A stretch of 64,000 nt of DNA from Halanaerobium kushneri (GCF_900156285.1 NZ_FTNC01000012.1:17689-81688); one strand, 5' to 3'. Shown: positions 17,493 to 26,986, numbered from the stretch's first letter. Notes: generated by a model not told the origin, from the letters alone. Numbers and translations: made by a program.

Positions 17493-19220
17493 TCAAAAAG
17501 TTCGCGATATCTGATATTCACTCAAGGGTCTATTTAAAAGGAAACCCTGTAAATAATCACAATTATGGTCTTCTAAATAATGAAGTTGTTCTACAGTTTC
17601 CACACCTTCCGCAATAACCCTGATTCCCCACTGATGAGCCATCTCAATTATTGGAGGGACCATCATCTTCTCACTTTCCTGGGTTTGAGAAATTAAATCG
17701 ATAAATACCTTGTCAATCTTTAAAATATCAAGTGGAATATGCTGCAAATAACTCAAAGAAGCATAGCCAGTTCCAAAATCATCCATTGCAATACTAATTC
17801 CCAGTTCTTTTAATTTATATAAAACATCAATTACATATTCCTGATCAGAAATAAAAAGTGATTCGGTTATTTCAAATTCAAGTTTAAATCCTTCAATTTT
17901 TTCCTGACTTATAATTTCTGTAATCTGCTCGATAAAATGAGGATCTGTTAGCTGAACAACAGAAATATTGATTGAGAGAACCGGTTCATCTTTAAATCTA
18001 CCATTGAGAGATCTAAATTTATTAATGGAAGTTTTTATGACCCATTCTCCAATCTCTTTAATCAAACCTGTTTTTTCGGCAATCGGAATAAAACGTCCTG
18101 GACTAATTGTCCCCTGTTCTGGAGAATGCCATCTGATTAATGTTTCGAAACCTCTCAACTTTTCTCCATCGATTTGATACTGAGGTTGAAATAATAAATG
18201 AAATTCTTCATCTTTAATTGCTTTTTTAAGAGAATCTTCCATCTGTACTCCGGCTACAACGTCTTTTTCCATATTTCTGGCAAAAAACTCGATTTCTTTA
18301 TCAATACTAGTTTTAGCCTTATAGATAGCTATATCAGCACTTCTAATAATTTCTTTACTGTTTTTGCCATCTTTAGGATAAGATGAAACACCAAAATTAC
18401 TGTTTAAAGTAATTTCTCTACCTTCACATCTGTATGGTCTTTCAAGTTCTCTTTTTATTTTTCTAATATATCTTTTTAAATTTTTTTCGGACAATTCTCG
18501 CTGAACAATTACAGCAAATTCGTCTCCACCCAATCGAGCTGGAAGATCATTTTCATCCAGACACTTTTGAAGTCTAAAAGCTATTTCCTGTAAAATATAA
18601 TCTCCAGTTTCATAACCCCAGGAATCATTAATTTTTTTAAAGTTTTTAAAATCCACAAATATTAATTTATAATTAATTTTTTCAGTTTCTGACATAGAAG
18701 AAAGATAGTCAAGTCTTTCAATTAGCATTTCTCTATTAGCTATTTCTGTTAAATTATCATAATAAGCCATATATTGCAGCTTTTTCTTTTCTTTTTTTAA
18801 CTGGTTGACTCTTAAATTTATTTCCTGCTGATAATCAAAAATCAAATACATAATAATCAGGATTGTCAAATACCCGATCAGAGCTGGTAAAAGAAAGATT
18901 GATTTTTTAATAATCATTACTGTGGCAAAGGAAAAAACAGAAAAAACATTTAAAATCAGTGCAGAAATAAAACCTCCCGCAGCAAAATTAAAGGTTAAAT
19001 AAAGTAATATAATTATTTGTAGCTGGACAATTATTCCCCGCAGTGTATCTGCAGAAAGTGCAAAATTGTTTAAATTTATAGAATTACTGAGTATTAAAAA
19101 AATTGCAAAGAAAATATATAAAACATTTAAAATGATTAGGAGTTTATCATTTATATAATTATTGATTTTTATCTCTTTGATTTCATCTTTTAAAAAACTC
19201 CTCAAAGATCTTTTTGTCAT
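17493..19220 (-). CDS. Membrane GGDEF-EAL cyclic-di-GMP protein
   Basis: A 575-residue protein with about four N-terminal transmembrane helices (residues 25-130), a GGDEF diguanylate cyclase domain (intact RLGGDEFAVIV) and a C-terminal EAL phosphodiesterase domain. The EAL motif reads ETL (FETLIRW), but other catalytic positions look kept: EFEITES, AMDDFGTGYASLSYL, LKIDKVFI, AEGVET and QGFLLNRP. It could therefore make or degrade c-di-GMP; the balance cannot be told. It stands alone, with the riboflavin operon ending upstream. Confidence 0.92.
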   Translation of the reverse strand: MTKRSLRSFLKDEIKEIKINNYINDKLLIILNVLYIFFAIFLILSNSINLNNFALSADTLRGIIVQLQIIILLYLTFNFAAGGFISALILNVFSVFSFATVMIIKKSIFLLPALIGYLTILIIMYLIFDYQQEINLRVNQLKKEKKKLQYMAYYDNLTEIANREMLIERLDYLSSMSETEKINYKLIFVDFKNFKKINDSWGYETGDYILQEIAFRLQKCLDENDLPARLGGDEFAVIVQRELSEKNLKRYIRKIKRELERPYRCEGREITLNSNFGVSSYPKDGKNSKEIIRSADIAIYKAKTSIDKEIEFFARNMEKDVVAGVQMEDSLKKAIKDEEFHLLFQPQYQIDGEKLRGFETLIRWHSPEQGTISPGRFIPIAEKTGLIKEIGEWVIKTSINKFRSLNGRFKDEPVLSINISVVQLTDPHFIEQITEIISQEKIEGFKLEFEITESLFISDQEYVIDVLYKLKELGISIAMDDFGTGYASLSYLQHIPLDILKIDKVFIDLISQTQESEKMMVPPIIEMAHQWGIRVIAEGVETVEQLHYLEDHNCDYLQGFLLNRPLSEYQISRTF

Positions 19221-19316
19221 CTTCTAACCTACCTTTATTATTAATATTATACATGTTATAGTATATCGAATCCTGCTCTTTAAATCAATAAAAATTAATC
19301 ATAAAATTTTTCCAAT

Positions 19317-19364
19317 AAAAAAATCCCCTTTAGAAAAATATTACAACTAAATTCTAAAGAGGAT
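19317..19364 (-). terminator. Rho-independent terminator of the rib operon
   Basis: ATCCTCTTTAGAA pairs with TTCTAAAGGGGAT across a 16-nt loop, followed by seven T residues on the minus strand. Confidence 0.85.
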
Positions 19365-19425
19365 AAAACTAAAAATATTATATTACAAACTTTTTCAGTC
19401 TATAAATTTAACAAATTACAGGATA

Positions 19426-19890
19426 TTAATCAATTTCCTTAAATAAATTAACCATTTCGATCAAAGAAACTGCTGCATCATAACCTTTATTGCCGGCTTT
19501 CGTACCTGCTCGAGAAATCGCCTGCTCAATTGTATCTGTTGTCAGCACACCAAAAATCACCGGTTTTTCTGTATCCAGTCCCGCCTTAGCAACTCCTTTT
19601 GCAACCTCTGCTGCTACATAATCAAAATGAGGAGTTTCACCTCTAATAACTGCTCCCAGTGCAATTACCCCGTCATAATCTTTTTGGGCAGCTAACTTCT
19701 TTGCAGTCAGAGGGATTTCAAATGCTCCTGGAACCCAGGCTACATCAATATGATTTTCATCAATTCCATGTCTTTTTAAAGCATCAACTGCCCCTTCAAG
19801 CAATTTACCGGAAATAAATTCATTAAATCTGCCAACAACAATTGCTGTTTTCATTCCCTGCGCATTTAATTTTCCTTCAAATTTTTTCAT
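19426..19890 (-). CDS. ribH: 6,7-dimethyl-8-ribityllumazine synthase
   Basis: A 154-residue lumazine synthase, the penultimate step of riboflavin synthesis, usually a 60-mer shell. Motifs: [47 protein letters not shown] (with the catalytic His) and [17 protein letters not shown]. It is the last gene of ribD-ribE-ribBA-ribH, 54 bp after ribBA and followed by a strong terminator. Expression should be set by the FMN riboswitch ahead of ribD. Confidence 0.97.
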   Translation of the reverse strand: MKKFEGKLNAQGMKTAIVVGRFNEFISGKLLEGAVDALKRHGIDENHIDVAWVPGAFEIPLTAKKLAAQKDYDGVIALGAVIRGETPHFDYVAAEVAKGVAKAGLDTEKPVIFGVLTTDTIEQAISRAGTKAGNKGYDAAVSLIEMVNLFKEID

Positions 19891-19944
19891 ATTTTATCAT
19901 TCTCCTTTTGTGAATAGTTTCTTCTAAATTGGTAAAATAATTAC

Positions 19945-21135
19945 CTATAAATCCAGAAGGTGACCCATCTTATCTTTTTTTACCTTAAGATAAAACTCGT
20001 TTTCTTGGTTAGGATCAATTTCTAATGGTACTCTCTCAGTTACTTTGAGACCATAACCTTCAAGCCCCACAATTTTAGTTGGATTATTTGTCAGCAGACG
20101 GATAGTTGAAAGTCCCAGTTCAGAAAGAATCTGAGCTCCGATACCATAATCTCTTAAATCCGGGTCAAAGCCGAGAGCCACATTGGCTTCTACAGTATCC
20201 ATCCCCTGATCTTGAAGTTGATAGGCTTTAATTTTATTGGCAAGTCCAATACCGCGTCCTTCCTGCCTCATATATAATACAACTCCTCTACCTTCCGTTT
20301 CAATTAACTTTAAGGCTGCTGCCAGCTGTTCACCACAGTCGCACCTTCTGGAAGCAAAGATATCTCCTGTAATACACTGAGAATGTACTCGAACCAGAAC
20401 ATTTTTTTTATTTCTTATATCACCTTTAATAATTGCAATATGCTCTTTATCATCAACTCTGGTAGTAAATACTTTGATTCTGAATTCACCAAAGTCTGTG
20501 GGCAGTTTGGCTTCAGCGGCCATTTCAATTAGCTTATCTTTTTCTTTTCTATATTTAATTAAGTCTTCAATGGAAATTAACTTTAAATTATGTTTTTTAG
20601 CAAATTTCTTTAGATAAGGCAGACGCCCCATCTCTCCATCTTCCTTGATAATCTCACAGATTACACCTGCAGGCTTTAACCCTGCCAGTCTGGCCAGATC
20701 AACTGCTGCTTCAGTGTGACCGGCTCTTCTTAAAACTCCGCCTTTTTTAGCAATTAAGGGGAACACATGGCCCGGACGCATAAAATCATCTGCTTTTACA
20801 CTGGATCTGACAAGCTGCTGAATTGTATGGGCTCTTTCCTGAGCTGAAATGCCTGTTGTAACATCTTTATGATCAACAGAAACTGTAAAAGCAGTACCGT
20901 GTGTTTCGGTATTATTTTCTACCATCATTGGTAAACCAAGGCTATCAACTGTCTCTTTTTCCAATGGAGTACAGACTAAGCCCCTGGCTTCTTTGATCAT
21001 AAAATTAATGGCCTCTTTATCAACTTTCTCTGCTGCCATTAATAAATCACCCTCATTTTCTCGGTCTTCATCGTCAACTACCACTATCATTTTACCAGCC
21101 TTAATATCTTCTACTGCAGCCTCTATTTTATCCAT
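19945..21135 (-). CDS. ribBA: Bifunctional DHBP synthase / GTP cyclohydrolase II
   Basis: A 396-residue fusion. The N-terminal DHBP synthase half carries [12 protein letters not shown] and the [17 protein letters not shown] segment; the C-terminal GTP cyclohydrolase II half has the zinc cysteines (C in SQCITGD, then CDCGEQ), the RQEGRGIGL motif and a TNNPTK tail. The two halves make both precursors for lumazine synthase. I begin at ATG 21135, 7 nt after AAAGGAG; a TTG frame seven codons longer would start upstream of that site. Third gene of the rib operon. Confidence 0.97.
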   Translation of the reverse strand: MDKIEAAVEDIKAGKMIVVVDDEDRENEGDLLMAAEKVDKEAINFMIKEARGLVCTPLEKETVDSLGLPMMVENNTETHGTAFTVSVDHKDVTTGISAQERAHTIQQLVRSSVKADDFMRPGHVFPLIAKKGGVLRRAGHTEAAVDLARLAGLKPAGVICEIIKEDGEMGRLPYLKKFAKKHNLKLISIEDLIKYRKEKDKLIEMAAEAKLPTDFGEFRIKVFTTRVDDKEHIAIIKGDIRNKKNVLVRVHSQCITGDIFASRRCDCGEQLAAALKLIETEGRGVVLYMRQEGRGIGLANKIKAYQLQDQGMDTVEANVALGFDPDLRDYGIGAQILSELGLSTIRLLTNNPTKIVGLEGYGLKVTERVPLEIDPNQENEFYLKVKKDKMGHLLDL

Positions 21136-21229
21136 TTCAATTCTCCTTTCGGACAAATATTTGCTTTTATTATTTCTATGCTTTTACTATTTCTATAAAG
21201 ATTAATTGTTTTATTGATAATTTTAAAAA

Positions 21230-21883
21230 TTAGAAAAAACCATTTTCAGCTAAGAATTCTGCTGATATTTTTGACTTTTCATCTTTTTGATTGCTGATAT
21301 TTCCAAGCAATTTATAAACATATTTTCCCAGCATATCTGTTTCAATATTGACACTGTCACCTGGATCCAGCTGAGAGAGATTTGTCTGAGACCAACTTTC
21401 CGGGATTAGCGAAATTTTTAAAATACCACTTTTGATCTCCATCACTGTCAGACTGACTCCATTTATAGCCACAGAACCTTTATCTACAATAAATTTTTCA
21501 AGCTGCTCATTAACTTGCAGATTGATAATTTTTGCATTAGCTTCACTTTTTATTGATCTGACAGCAGCAGTACTGTCGACATGACCGGTAACAAAATGAC
21601 CACCAATAAAGTCATCCGGTTTTAAAGATTGTTCTAAATTTACAGCTTCAGACTGTTTTAAATCACCTAAATTAGTAGCCTTAAGAGTCTCCGGCATAAC
21701 ATCCGCTCTAAAATAATCCTGACCAAAATCAACAACTGTCAGGCAGACACCATTAACAGCAATGCTATCCCCTTTTTTAATATTATTTAAAACTTTATCT
21801 GCCTTAATTTCCAGCTGATAGCTGCCACTGCCTTTAAATCTGCGCAAAAAATATCCTTTTTCCTGAATGATTCCAGTAAACAA
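21230..21883 (-). CDS. ribE: Riboflavin synthase alpha chain
   Basis: A 217-residue protein with the two tandem lumazine-binding barrels of riboflavin synthase: the N-terminal MFTGIIQEKG and VNGVCLTVVDF, then the repeat GHVDSTAAV and INGVSLTVMEI near residue 145. It dismutates two lumazine molecules to riboflavin. Translation begins at a TTG, 6 nt after GGGAGGTG, since no ATG lies before the invariant FTGI start. Second gene of the rib operon. Some schemes name this gene ribC or ribB. Confidence 0.96.
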   Translation of the reverse strand: MFTGIIQEKGYFLRRFKGSGSYQLEIKADKVLNNIKKGDSIAVNGVCLTVVDFGQDYFRADVMPETLKATNLGDLKQSEAVNLEQSLKPDDFIGGHFVTGHVDSTAAVRSIKSEANAKIINLQVNEQLEKFIVDKGSVAINGVSLTVMEIKSGILKISLIPESWSQTNLSQLDPGDSVNIETDMLGKYVYKLLGNISNQKDEKSKISAEFLAENGFF

Positions 21884-21918
21884 TAGTTACACCTCCCGTT
21901 AAATGAGATTAACCATAA

Positions 21919-23073
21919 TTAGTTTTCCTTCTGATCGTGCATCTTTTCGGCTATAAATAATAGATTATCTCCCAAATTTTTCTGTTCAATTATCTTAAGC
22001 TCTACTGCATCTGCCATCATTTTTGGGCCACTGCCCCAAAAGGCAGCAATTCCATCACTGCCTCCATAAATTTTGGGAGCAATAAAATAATAAAATTTAT
22101 CCACCAGCTTTTCTTTTAGAAAAGTATGACTCAATCTGGCTCCTCCTTCAACTAAAATACTGCTAATTTTATGGTCATGCAGAGTTTGCAAGAGATCTTT
22201 GAGTCTAAAATAATTATCAGCTCCGGTTTTAAAACTCATTACCTGGACTTTCTCTTTTTGGGCTAAAATTTCTTTTTTTTCAAGAGCCTCGACAGCTCTG
22301 GCAGGAGGAAAATTTTCGGCACAGATAATTAAAGTATCTGCTCTGGATTTCTGGTTGATAACTCGGGCATCCATTGGAATATCAAGCATTGGATCCAGGA
22401 TTATTCTAAGTGGATCAATTCCATTCTTTGCCTCCAGTCTGGCAGTTAAAGAAGGATTATCAGCCAGAACTGTCCCAATTCCAACCATAATTGCATCGAC
22501 CCGATGCCTTAGTCGGTGACCTTCCAGTCTGGCTCTGGAATTAGTTATCCATTTGGAATCTCCAGTACTGCTTGCTATATAACCATCAAGAGTCTGAGCT
22601 TTTTTTAAATAAACAAAAGGATAGTCACTTTGAATATATTTCAAAAAACTTTCATTTAGTCTTTGAGCTTTCTCTTCTAATAGTCCTACTTCAACTTTAA
22701 TTCCTGCTTCTCTTAACATTTTTATTCCTCTACCAGCAACTTCAGGATTGGGATCAATCATGGCAATTACAGCCCTTTTTATCCCTGAATCAATAAGCTT
22801 TTGAGCACAGGGAGGTGTTTTACCGTAATGACTGCAGGGTTCCAGATTGACATAGATATCTGCTCCGGCTGCTGCACCTCCTGCAGCTTGAAGTGCATAA
22901 ACTTCAGCATGAGGACCACCATATTTATGATGAAAACCCTCCCCAATAATTTCTCCATTTTTAACCACAACAGCACCTACCATAGGATTGGGCGAAGTGC
23001 TACCCTCTCCCTGCCGGGCAAGATTTAAAGCTCTTGCCATGTATTTTTGATCATCAATCGAAAAATCTTGCAT
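21919..23073 (-). CDS. ribD: Riboflavin deaminase-reductase RibD
   Basis: A 384-residue bifunctional enzyme. The N-terminal deaminase has the zinc motifs HAEVYAL and PCSHYGKTPPC; the C-terminal reductase begins near residue 150 (PFVYLKKAQTLDGYIA) and includes TDSKWIT-like GDSKWITN and the LVEGGARLSHTF segment. It deaminates and reduces the pyrimidine formed by GTP cyclohydrolase II. First gene of the rib operon, transcribed from a promoter at 23422-23450 through the FMN riboswitch. Confidence 0.97.
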   Translation of the reverse strand: MQDFSIDDQKYMARALNLARQGEGSTSPNPMVGAVVVKNGEIIGEGFHHKYGGPHAEVYALQAAGGAAAGADIYVNLEPCSHYGKTPPCAQKLIDSGIKRAVIAMIDPNPEVAGRGIKMLREAGIKVEVGLLEEKAQRLNESFLKYIQSDYPFVYLKKAQTLDGYIASSTGDSKWITNSRARLEGHRLRHRVDAIMVGIGTVLADNPSLTARLEAKNGIDPLRIILDPMLDIPMDARVINQKSRADTLIICAENFPPARAVEALEKKEILAQKEKVQVMSFKTGADNYFRLKDLLQTLHDHKISSILVEGGARLSHTFLKEKLVDKFYYFIAPKIYGGSDGIAAFWGSGPKMMADAVELKIIEQKNLGDNLLFIAEKMHDQKEN

Positions 23074-23149
23074 TTTATACCCCCAGTCTTCTAAAATTTT
23101 TTCATTTTAGTAGTTATTATTAATCTTTTCTTTCTAATAAACATCCTTT

Positions 23150-23185
23150 AAAAAAGAAAAAGTCCCTCCAGTACTGGAAGGACTT
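23150..23185 (-). terminator. Riboswitch expression-platform terminator
   Basis: AAGTCCTTCCAG, a GTAC-containing turn and CTGGAGGGACTT, followed by a T-rich tail on the minus strand, ahead of ribD. The 5' arm can pair instead with the aptamer 3' strand at 23300-23307. Confidence 0.9.
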
Positions 23186-23227
23186 AATAATCAAAAATAC
23201 CTAAACTAAATTTATCAAAATATAATT

Positions 23228-23267
23228 TTGCCCACTAATGAACAAATTTGCCCATTATTAAACAAAA
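23228..23267. repeat. Tandem 20-bp imperfect repeat in the ribD leader
   Basis: Two adjacent 20-bp units, TTGCCCAYTAWTRAACAAAW, identical at 16 of 20 positions, between the FMN aptamer and the terminator. Role unknown. Confidence 0.8.
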
Positions 23268-23287
23268 TAAATTAGATTAATAAATTT

Positions 23288-23403
23288 ATAATCTAACTCC
23301 CTTCCAGACTTTACTGTCGGTTCTGCATTTCATCAGATCAATCCCAAATGGACTTGTGGACTTTTACCACCGGTAGGGAATTTCACCCATCCTCGTTAGT
23401 TAT
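23288..23403 (-). ncRNA. FMN riboswitch (RFN element)
   Basis: On the minus strand the RFN core is clear: GGGTGAAATTCC, ACCGGTGGTAAAAGTCC, the second GAAATGCAGAACCGACAG arm and AGTCTGG. The closing P1 stem is AUAACUAAC with GUUAGAUUAU, one bulged A. It precedes ribD, and a terminator follows, so riboflavin genes should be switched off when FMN is abundant. Confidence 0.95.
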
Positions 23404-23421
23404 ATTCAATTTTCTATTTAT

Positions 23422-23450
23422 ATTTTAGCATTTTAAAGTTGAGTTGTAAA
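23422..23450 (-). promoter_or_regulatory. Predicted promoter of the rib operon
   Basis: TTTACA, 17-bp spacer ending TGC, TAAAAT: an extended -10 promoter about 20 bp before the riboswitch. It overlaps the stop region of the upstream gene's intergenic tail. Confidence 0.65.
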
Positions 23451-23458
23451 GTTAAACT

Positions 23459-24850
23459 TTATTCAAACTTCAAATTATCCAGGCTTCCCCAGCTTTCAAT
23501 ATAATAATAACCTTCATCATCCTGTTTAAAACTATCTCCATATAAAAGTTGGGCAAAAAGCAGTAACTGTTCTACAGATTGATTTTTGGACTTGAATTTA
23601 AGCAGCGAATTACTAATATATGGAATTTCATTATTCAAATTAAATTCAGCATTTAAATCGGCATCAATTAAATTTGATTTTAAGTTTAATTGACTTTTAC
23701 CCTGAGGATGACTGTAATTCTGTTGATAATTCAGGGAATCAATATTGAGCTGAAATTGTTTGTTCTGAGCTAAAATACCAAAACTGCTTTCATTAACTCT
23801 TTGACTTAAATTTTCCTGCAGGCCCAGCTGAAAATCACTCAAATCAAAATCCAGATCAAATTTCTGGAACTGATAACTGCTGTTTTTAGAGTTTAAATAC
23901 ATTTCAAAATCAGAATCGAGATTTAGCTCCGCAAACGAAAATTTATTAAAAAAATCATTTTTAGAAATATTTAAAAACTCGCCATTTAGAGCAAGACTAT
24001 AATTGCTTTTTAATTCCTGGAGGACAATTTTTTCTGCTTGATCACTGTAAATAACAATTTCCTCAAAATCAGCTGCTGTTTTATTTGAAGTATCTTCTGC
24101 TCTTTGATTTTTACTGTCTTCTGCCTTGGTTTCAAGATTGGTGGCACCAGTATCATTTAGTCTTCTTTCGATAACAGTCTCAAAATTAAGCTCATAATCA
24201 ATAAACTCATTTTTAAGCATAAAATCATTTATCAGCAGCCTATTGTTCTGACTCTGATAATCTGCTGCAAAAGCAAAATTGTTAAAAGTAGAAATTTGTT
24301 CCCAGTTGTTTTTATCAATTCCATAACTACGGTAAAAAGGATAATCATAATTTAATTCTTCACTTAAAACTGTCAACTTATGATCATTTTTTATAAGTTC
24401 CAGCGGTTTTTTTAAATCTTCAGAGTTAAACCCCCCCTGATAGCTGAGTTCAGTATTAAAAAAGTCAAAGTGGTTATTCCGCTGTAGGTCATAAAAACTA
24501 AACTTATCTATGTCAGCTTTAATATCTTTTTTTGTCAAAAATTCTCTTTCTTTTATATAATTAAATATTTGCTGCCAGCTAAATTCTATTTTTGCTCCGT
24601 TAATTTCATAGCTTTGCTCATTATTTTTTAATAAACTCAGAGTATCAATATCCACCCTTCTTAAAAGAGGATTAGATTTAATACTTAAGTAGCGGAGCTG
24701 ATAGTTATTTTCTGCAGCAATCTCTTCAATCTCATTCTCCAAATCACTGGTCAGTCTGTGACCTAAAAAATAATTTAAAGAAAATACTCCTGCCGCAATT
24801 AAAAGTAGTAATAAAAGATAAACCGAGGCCTTTTTCAGGAATTTTTTCAT
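23459..24850 (-). CDS. Uncharacterised membrane-anchored extracytoplasmic protein
   Basis: I do not recognise this 463-residue protein. It has a lysine-rich N-terminus and a single hydrophobic helix (residues 10-30, leucine-rich), then about 430 polar residues dominated by alternating strand-like segments rich in N, D, S, F and L (for example IDTLSLLKNN, KFSFYDLQRN, LNIDSLNYQQ). This layout resembles AsmA/YdgA-like (DUF945) proteins with a beta-rich domain outside the membrane, but no signature decides it. It lies downstream of the LTA-synthase-like gene, separated by a terminator, and ends against the rib promoter. Confidence 0.7.
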   Translation of the reverse strand: MKKFLKKASVYLLLLLLIAAGVFSLNYFLGHRLTSDLENEIEEIAAENNYQLRYLSIKSNPLLRRVDIDTLSLLKNNEQSYEINGAKIEFSWQQIFNYIKEREFLTKKDIKADIDKFSFYDLQRNNHFDFFNTELSYQGGFNSEDLKKPLELIKNDHKLTVLSEELNYDYPFYRSYGIDKNNWEQISTFNNFAFAADYQSQNNRLLINDFMLKNEFIDYELNFETVIERRLNDTGATNLETKAEDSKNQRAEDTSNKTAADFEEIVIYSDQAEKIVLQELKSNYSLALNGEFLNISKNDFFNKFSFAELNLDSDFEMYLNSKNSSYQFQKFDLDFDLSDFQLGLQENLSQRVNESSFGILAQNKQFQLNIDSLNYQQNYSHPQGKSQLNLKSNLIDADLNAEFNLNNEIPYISNSLLKFKSKNQSVEQLLLFAQLLYGDSFKQDDEGYYYIESWGSLDNLKFE

Positions 24851-24926
24851 ATTTTGCCCCTTTCTTTAAATTCTTATAATATTTTTACGAAAATTCTATT
24901 AATATTATAACATAAACTTAAGTAAA

Positions 24927-24967
24927 TAAAAATCTCCTCAGACATTAATTTGCAGCTAAGGAGTTTT
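24927..24967 (-). terminator. Intrinsic terminator after LTA synthase-like gene
   Basis: CTCCTTAG and CTGAGGAG arms with a 14-nt loop, then ATTTTTA on the minus strand. Confidence 0.75.
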
Positions 24968-24970
24968 ATA

Positions 24971-26866
24971 TTATTCACTTAAAAATCTATTCATTACTTC
25001 CTGCATATAATTAATTGTATTATTCAAACGCTCTTTTTCCTTCTCTGGAAGCTCAACATTTAAATCACCTGTGCTTTTTTTATAGGAAATTTTTTCAAAC
25101 TCACTTTCTTCTTCTGGACCAGCTGGAACTCTAATAAAAAGCTGATCTTTATAAATGATCTGAGGTATCTCATGTAAAAAAAACAGCGGATTTTCAATTT
25201 CTTTTAAAAGAGATACTCCTAAAAAACCTTCTGGTTTTTCCTGATAACCCATGATGTCAAGAATTGTAGGTGCAATATCAGTATGAGTGCCGCTTTTTTT
25301 GATTACTTCTGGTTCAATATCCTGATGGTAAATAAAAAGTGGTATCTGCTCAGGTTCTTTAATGTTTCTGTTGTTTGCAAAATTGTCACCCGATTTATAC
25401 TCCTCTCGATTAATGTCAGCTACATGATCAGAATAAATAACAAAGAGGGTGTCCTCCATCATAGAATTTGCTTTAATTTTTTTAAAAAACATCTCCAGTG
25501 AATGATCAACAAAATGCATGGAATTAAAATAATCTCTGACTATTGTGGTTTCAATATCTGAGAACTCTTTTACTTTATATTCTTCTGGATAAAAAGTAAA
25601 GGGGGTATGACTGGTCACCGTAATAAAAACTGATAAAAATGGTTCTTTTGCCTGGTCTAGATAATCAATTGACTGGTCAAAAAGATCATAATCATTAATT
25701 CCTAAATAGGTATCTTCACCAATGACAGCCTCACTAACAGAAAAATCTTCTCGACTGTAAAAACGGTCAAAACCCATTTCTAAATATCCCTTATCCCGGT
25801 AGAAAAAACCTTCTTTATTCCCGTGAAAAGCATAGGTGTTATAACCATCCTGACGAAGAACATTAACTATCGTATTAAATTCACGCATGTCATTACTTCT
25901 AAAAGTATAATTTCTATTAATTGGGTAAAGTGAGGTAAAGAAAGAAAATTCGGCATCAAAACTTCCATTAATATGATGTGCATAAATATCAGAAAAATAT
26001 TTAGACTTATCTTTTAACTTATTTAAAAAGGGAGTTACTTCCTGACCATTGTATTTATAATCAATAAGTTTAGCGTCCAGTGATTCCAGCTGAATAATAA
26101 TTACATTTTTAATATTATCCAGCTCTGCTTCACTGCTTAATTCCTTTTCTGTTTCCACTTTTCTCAGATCAATTTCCAGATCTTTATTAGAGATTTCTCT
26201 GGACCGCTGACTCTTATGTTTCAGTTCCTGATATTCTGCCAGATAAAGAGGAATAATTCCATAGACATTAACAAAAGCAGGCGTACTGTGATTAAAAAGT
26301 TCCATTAAACTGTCAGCTGGAAATAAACTATAGCTGTAGATAAGCTGAGTAAAAAAAAGTATTATTATTAAAAGTACTAAAATAAAATTATTCTTTAGTA
26401 AATTTTTTCTGCTAAATTCTGATTTTTTTAAAATTGGAGTTTCGGCTTTTGATTTTACAGTTAAATATATTAAAATTGGGATATCAAAGATAAAAAAAGG
26501 ATCAAGCTTCCAATTAATTAAATGTCTGGTCAATACTCTAAATGGTCTAATACCCTGTCCCATTATCATATCAGTCAGACTCAGATAATTACCAAAATAA
26601 CGATTATAATATAAATTAGCTATAAATAGAAAAGAAAAAATAAGATAAGTGACAAGTGTTATAATTTTTCTTCTTTTATTTTTCAATATAATACCAGAAA
26701 GCAAGATGAAAGCCATAAAAATAATCAGATTTTTTAAAAGTAATATTTTTAGAGACGGCACATTAAAAATATACCAGTTAAAATAGTTATATTTTATTAA
26801 AAAACCAATTAAGAGAAAAATAAAAAATAATTTGTCCCTTTTTCGAAACTTGAGACTGCTGAACAT
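24971..26866 (-). CDS. LTA synthase family sulfatase-type protein
   Basis: A 631-residue protein with about five N-terminal transmembrane helices (residues 1-200) and a C-terminal extracellular sulfatase-fold domain, the layout of lipoteichoic acid synthases and related phosphoglycerol transferases. Metal and active-site motifs include IIIQLESLDAK, INGSFDAEF, HGNKEGFFYRD, YSDHVADI and HTDIAPTILDIMGY. The nucleophile position (residue 302) is Ser, where S. aureus LtaS has Thr300. It probably transfers a phosphoglycerol-like group to a membrane or wall polymer, but the substrate is not known. Confidence 0.88.
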   Translation of the reverse strand: MFSSLKFRKRDKLFFIFLLIGFLIKYNYFNWYIFNVPSLKILLLKNLIIFMAFILLSGIILKNKRRKIITLVTYLIFSFLFIANLYYNRYFGNYLSLTDMIMGQGIRPFRVLTRHLINWKLDPFFIFDIPILIYLTVKSKAETPILKKSEFSRKNLLKNNFILVLLIIILFFTQLIYSYSLFPADSLMELFNHSTPAFVNVYGIIPLYLAEYQELKHKSQRSREISNKDLEIDLRKVETEKELSSEAELDNIKNVIIIQLESLDAKLIDYKYNGQEVTPFLNKLKDKSKYFSDIYAHHINGSFDAEFSFFTSLYPINRNYTFRSNDMREFNTIVNVLRQDGYNTYAFHGNKEGFFYRDKGYLEMGFDRFYSREDFSVSEAVIGEDTYLGINDYDLFDQSIDYLDQAKEPFLSVFITVTSHTPFTFYPEEYKVKEFSDIETTIVRDYFNSMHFVDHSLEMFFKKIKANSMMEDTLFVIYSDHVADINREEYKSGDNFANNRNIKEPEQIPLFIYHQDIEPEVIKKSGTHTDIAPTILDIMGYQEKPEGFLGVSLLKEIENPLFFLHEIPQIIYKDQLFIRVPAGPEEESEFEKISYKKSTGDLNVELPEKEKERLNNTINYMQEVMNRFLSE

Positions 26867-26952
26867 TTTAGTCCCTCCTTAAGAAAAAAACTTCCCCTGA
26901 TATTTAATTATAACAGAGAAAGTTTTGCAGAATTCCTAGCTAACTATATCTT

Positions 26953-26986
26953 AAACTATTTATTGATAATTATCAATAAATAGTTT
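26953..26986. terminator. 34-nt perfect palindrome, likely terminator
   Basis: AAACTATTTATTGATAA and its exact complement, between the GNAT gene and the LTA-synthase-like gene. The U-tract is short on the minus strand and better on the plus strand, so its role in ending the ilvB-GNAT transcript is probable only. Confidence 0.6.

Noticed and set aside
17493..19220. Loss of EAL phosphodiesterase activity because the motif is ETL
   Set aside because: The catalytic Glu is kept and the other catalytic motifs are present, so inactivity cannot be claimed.
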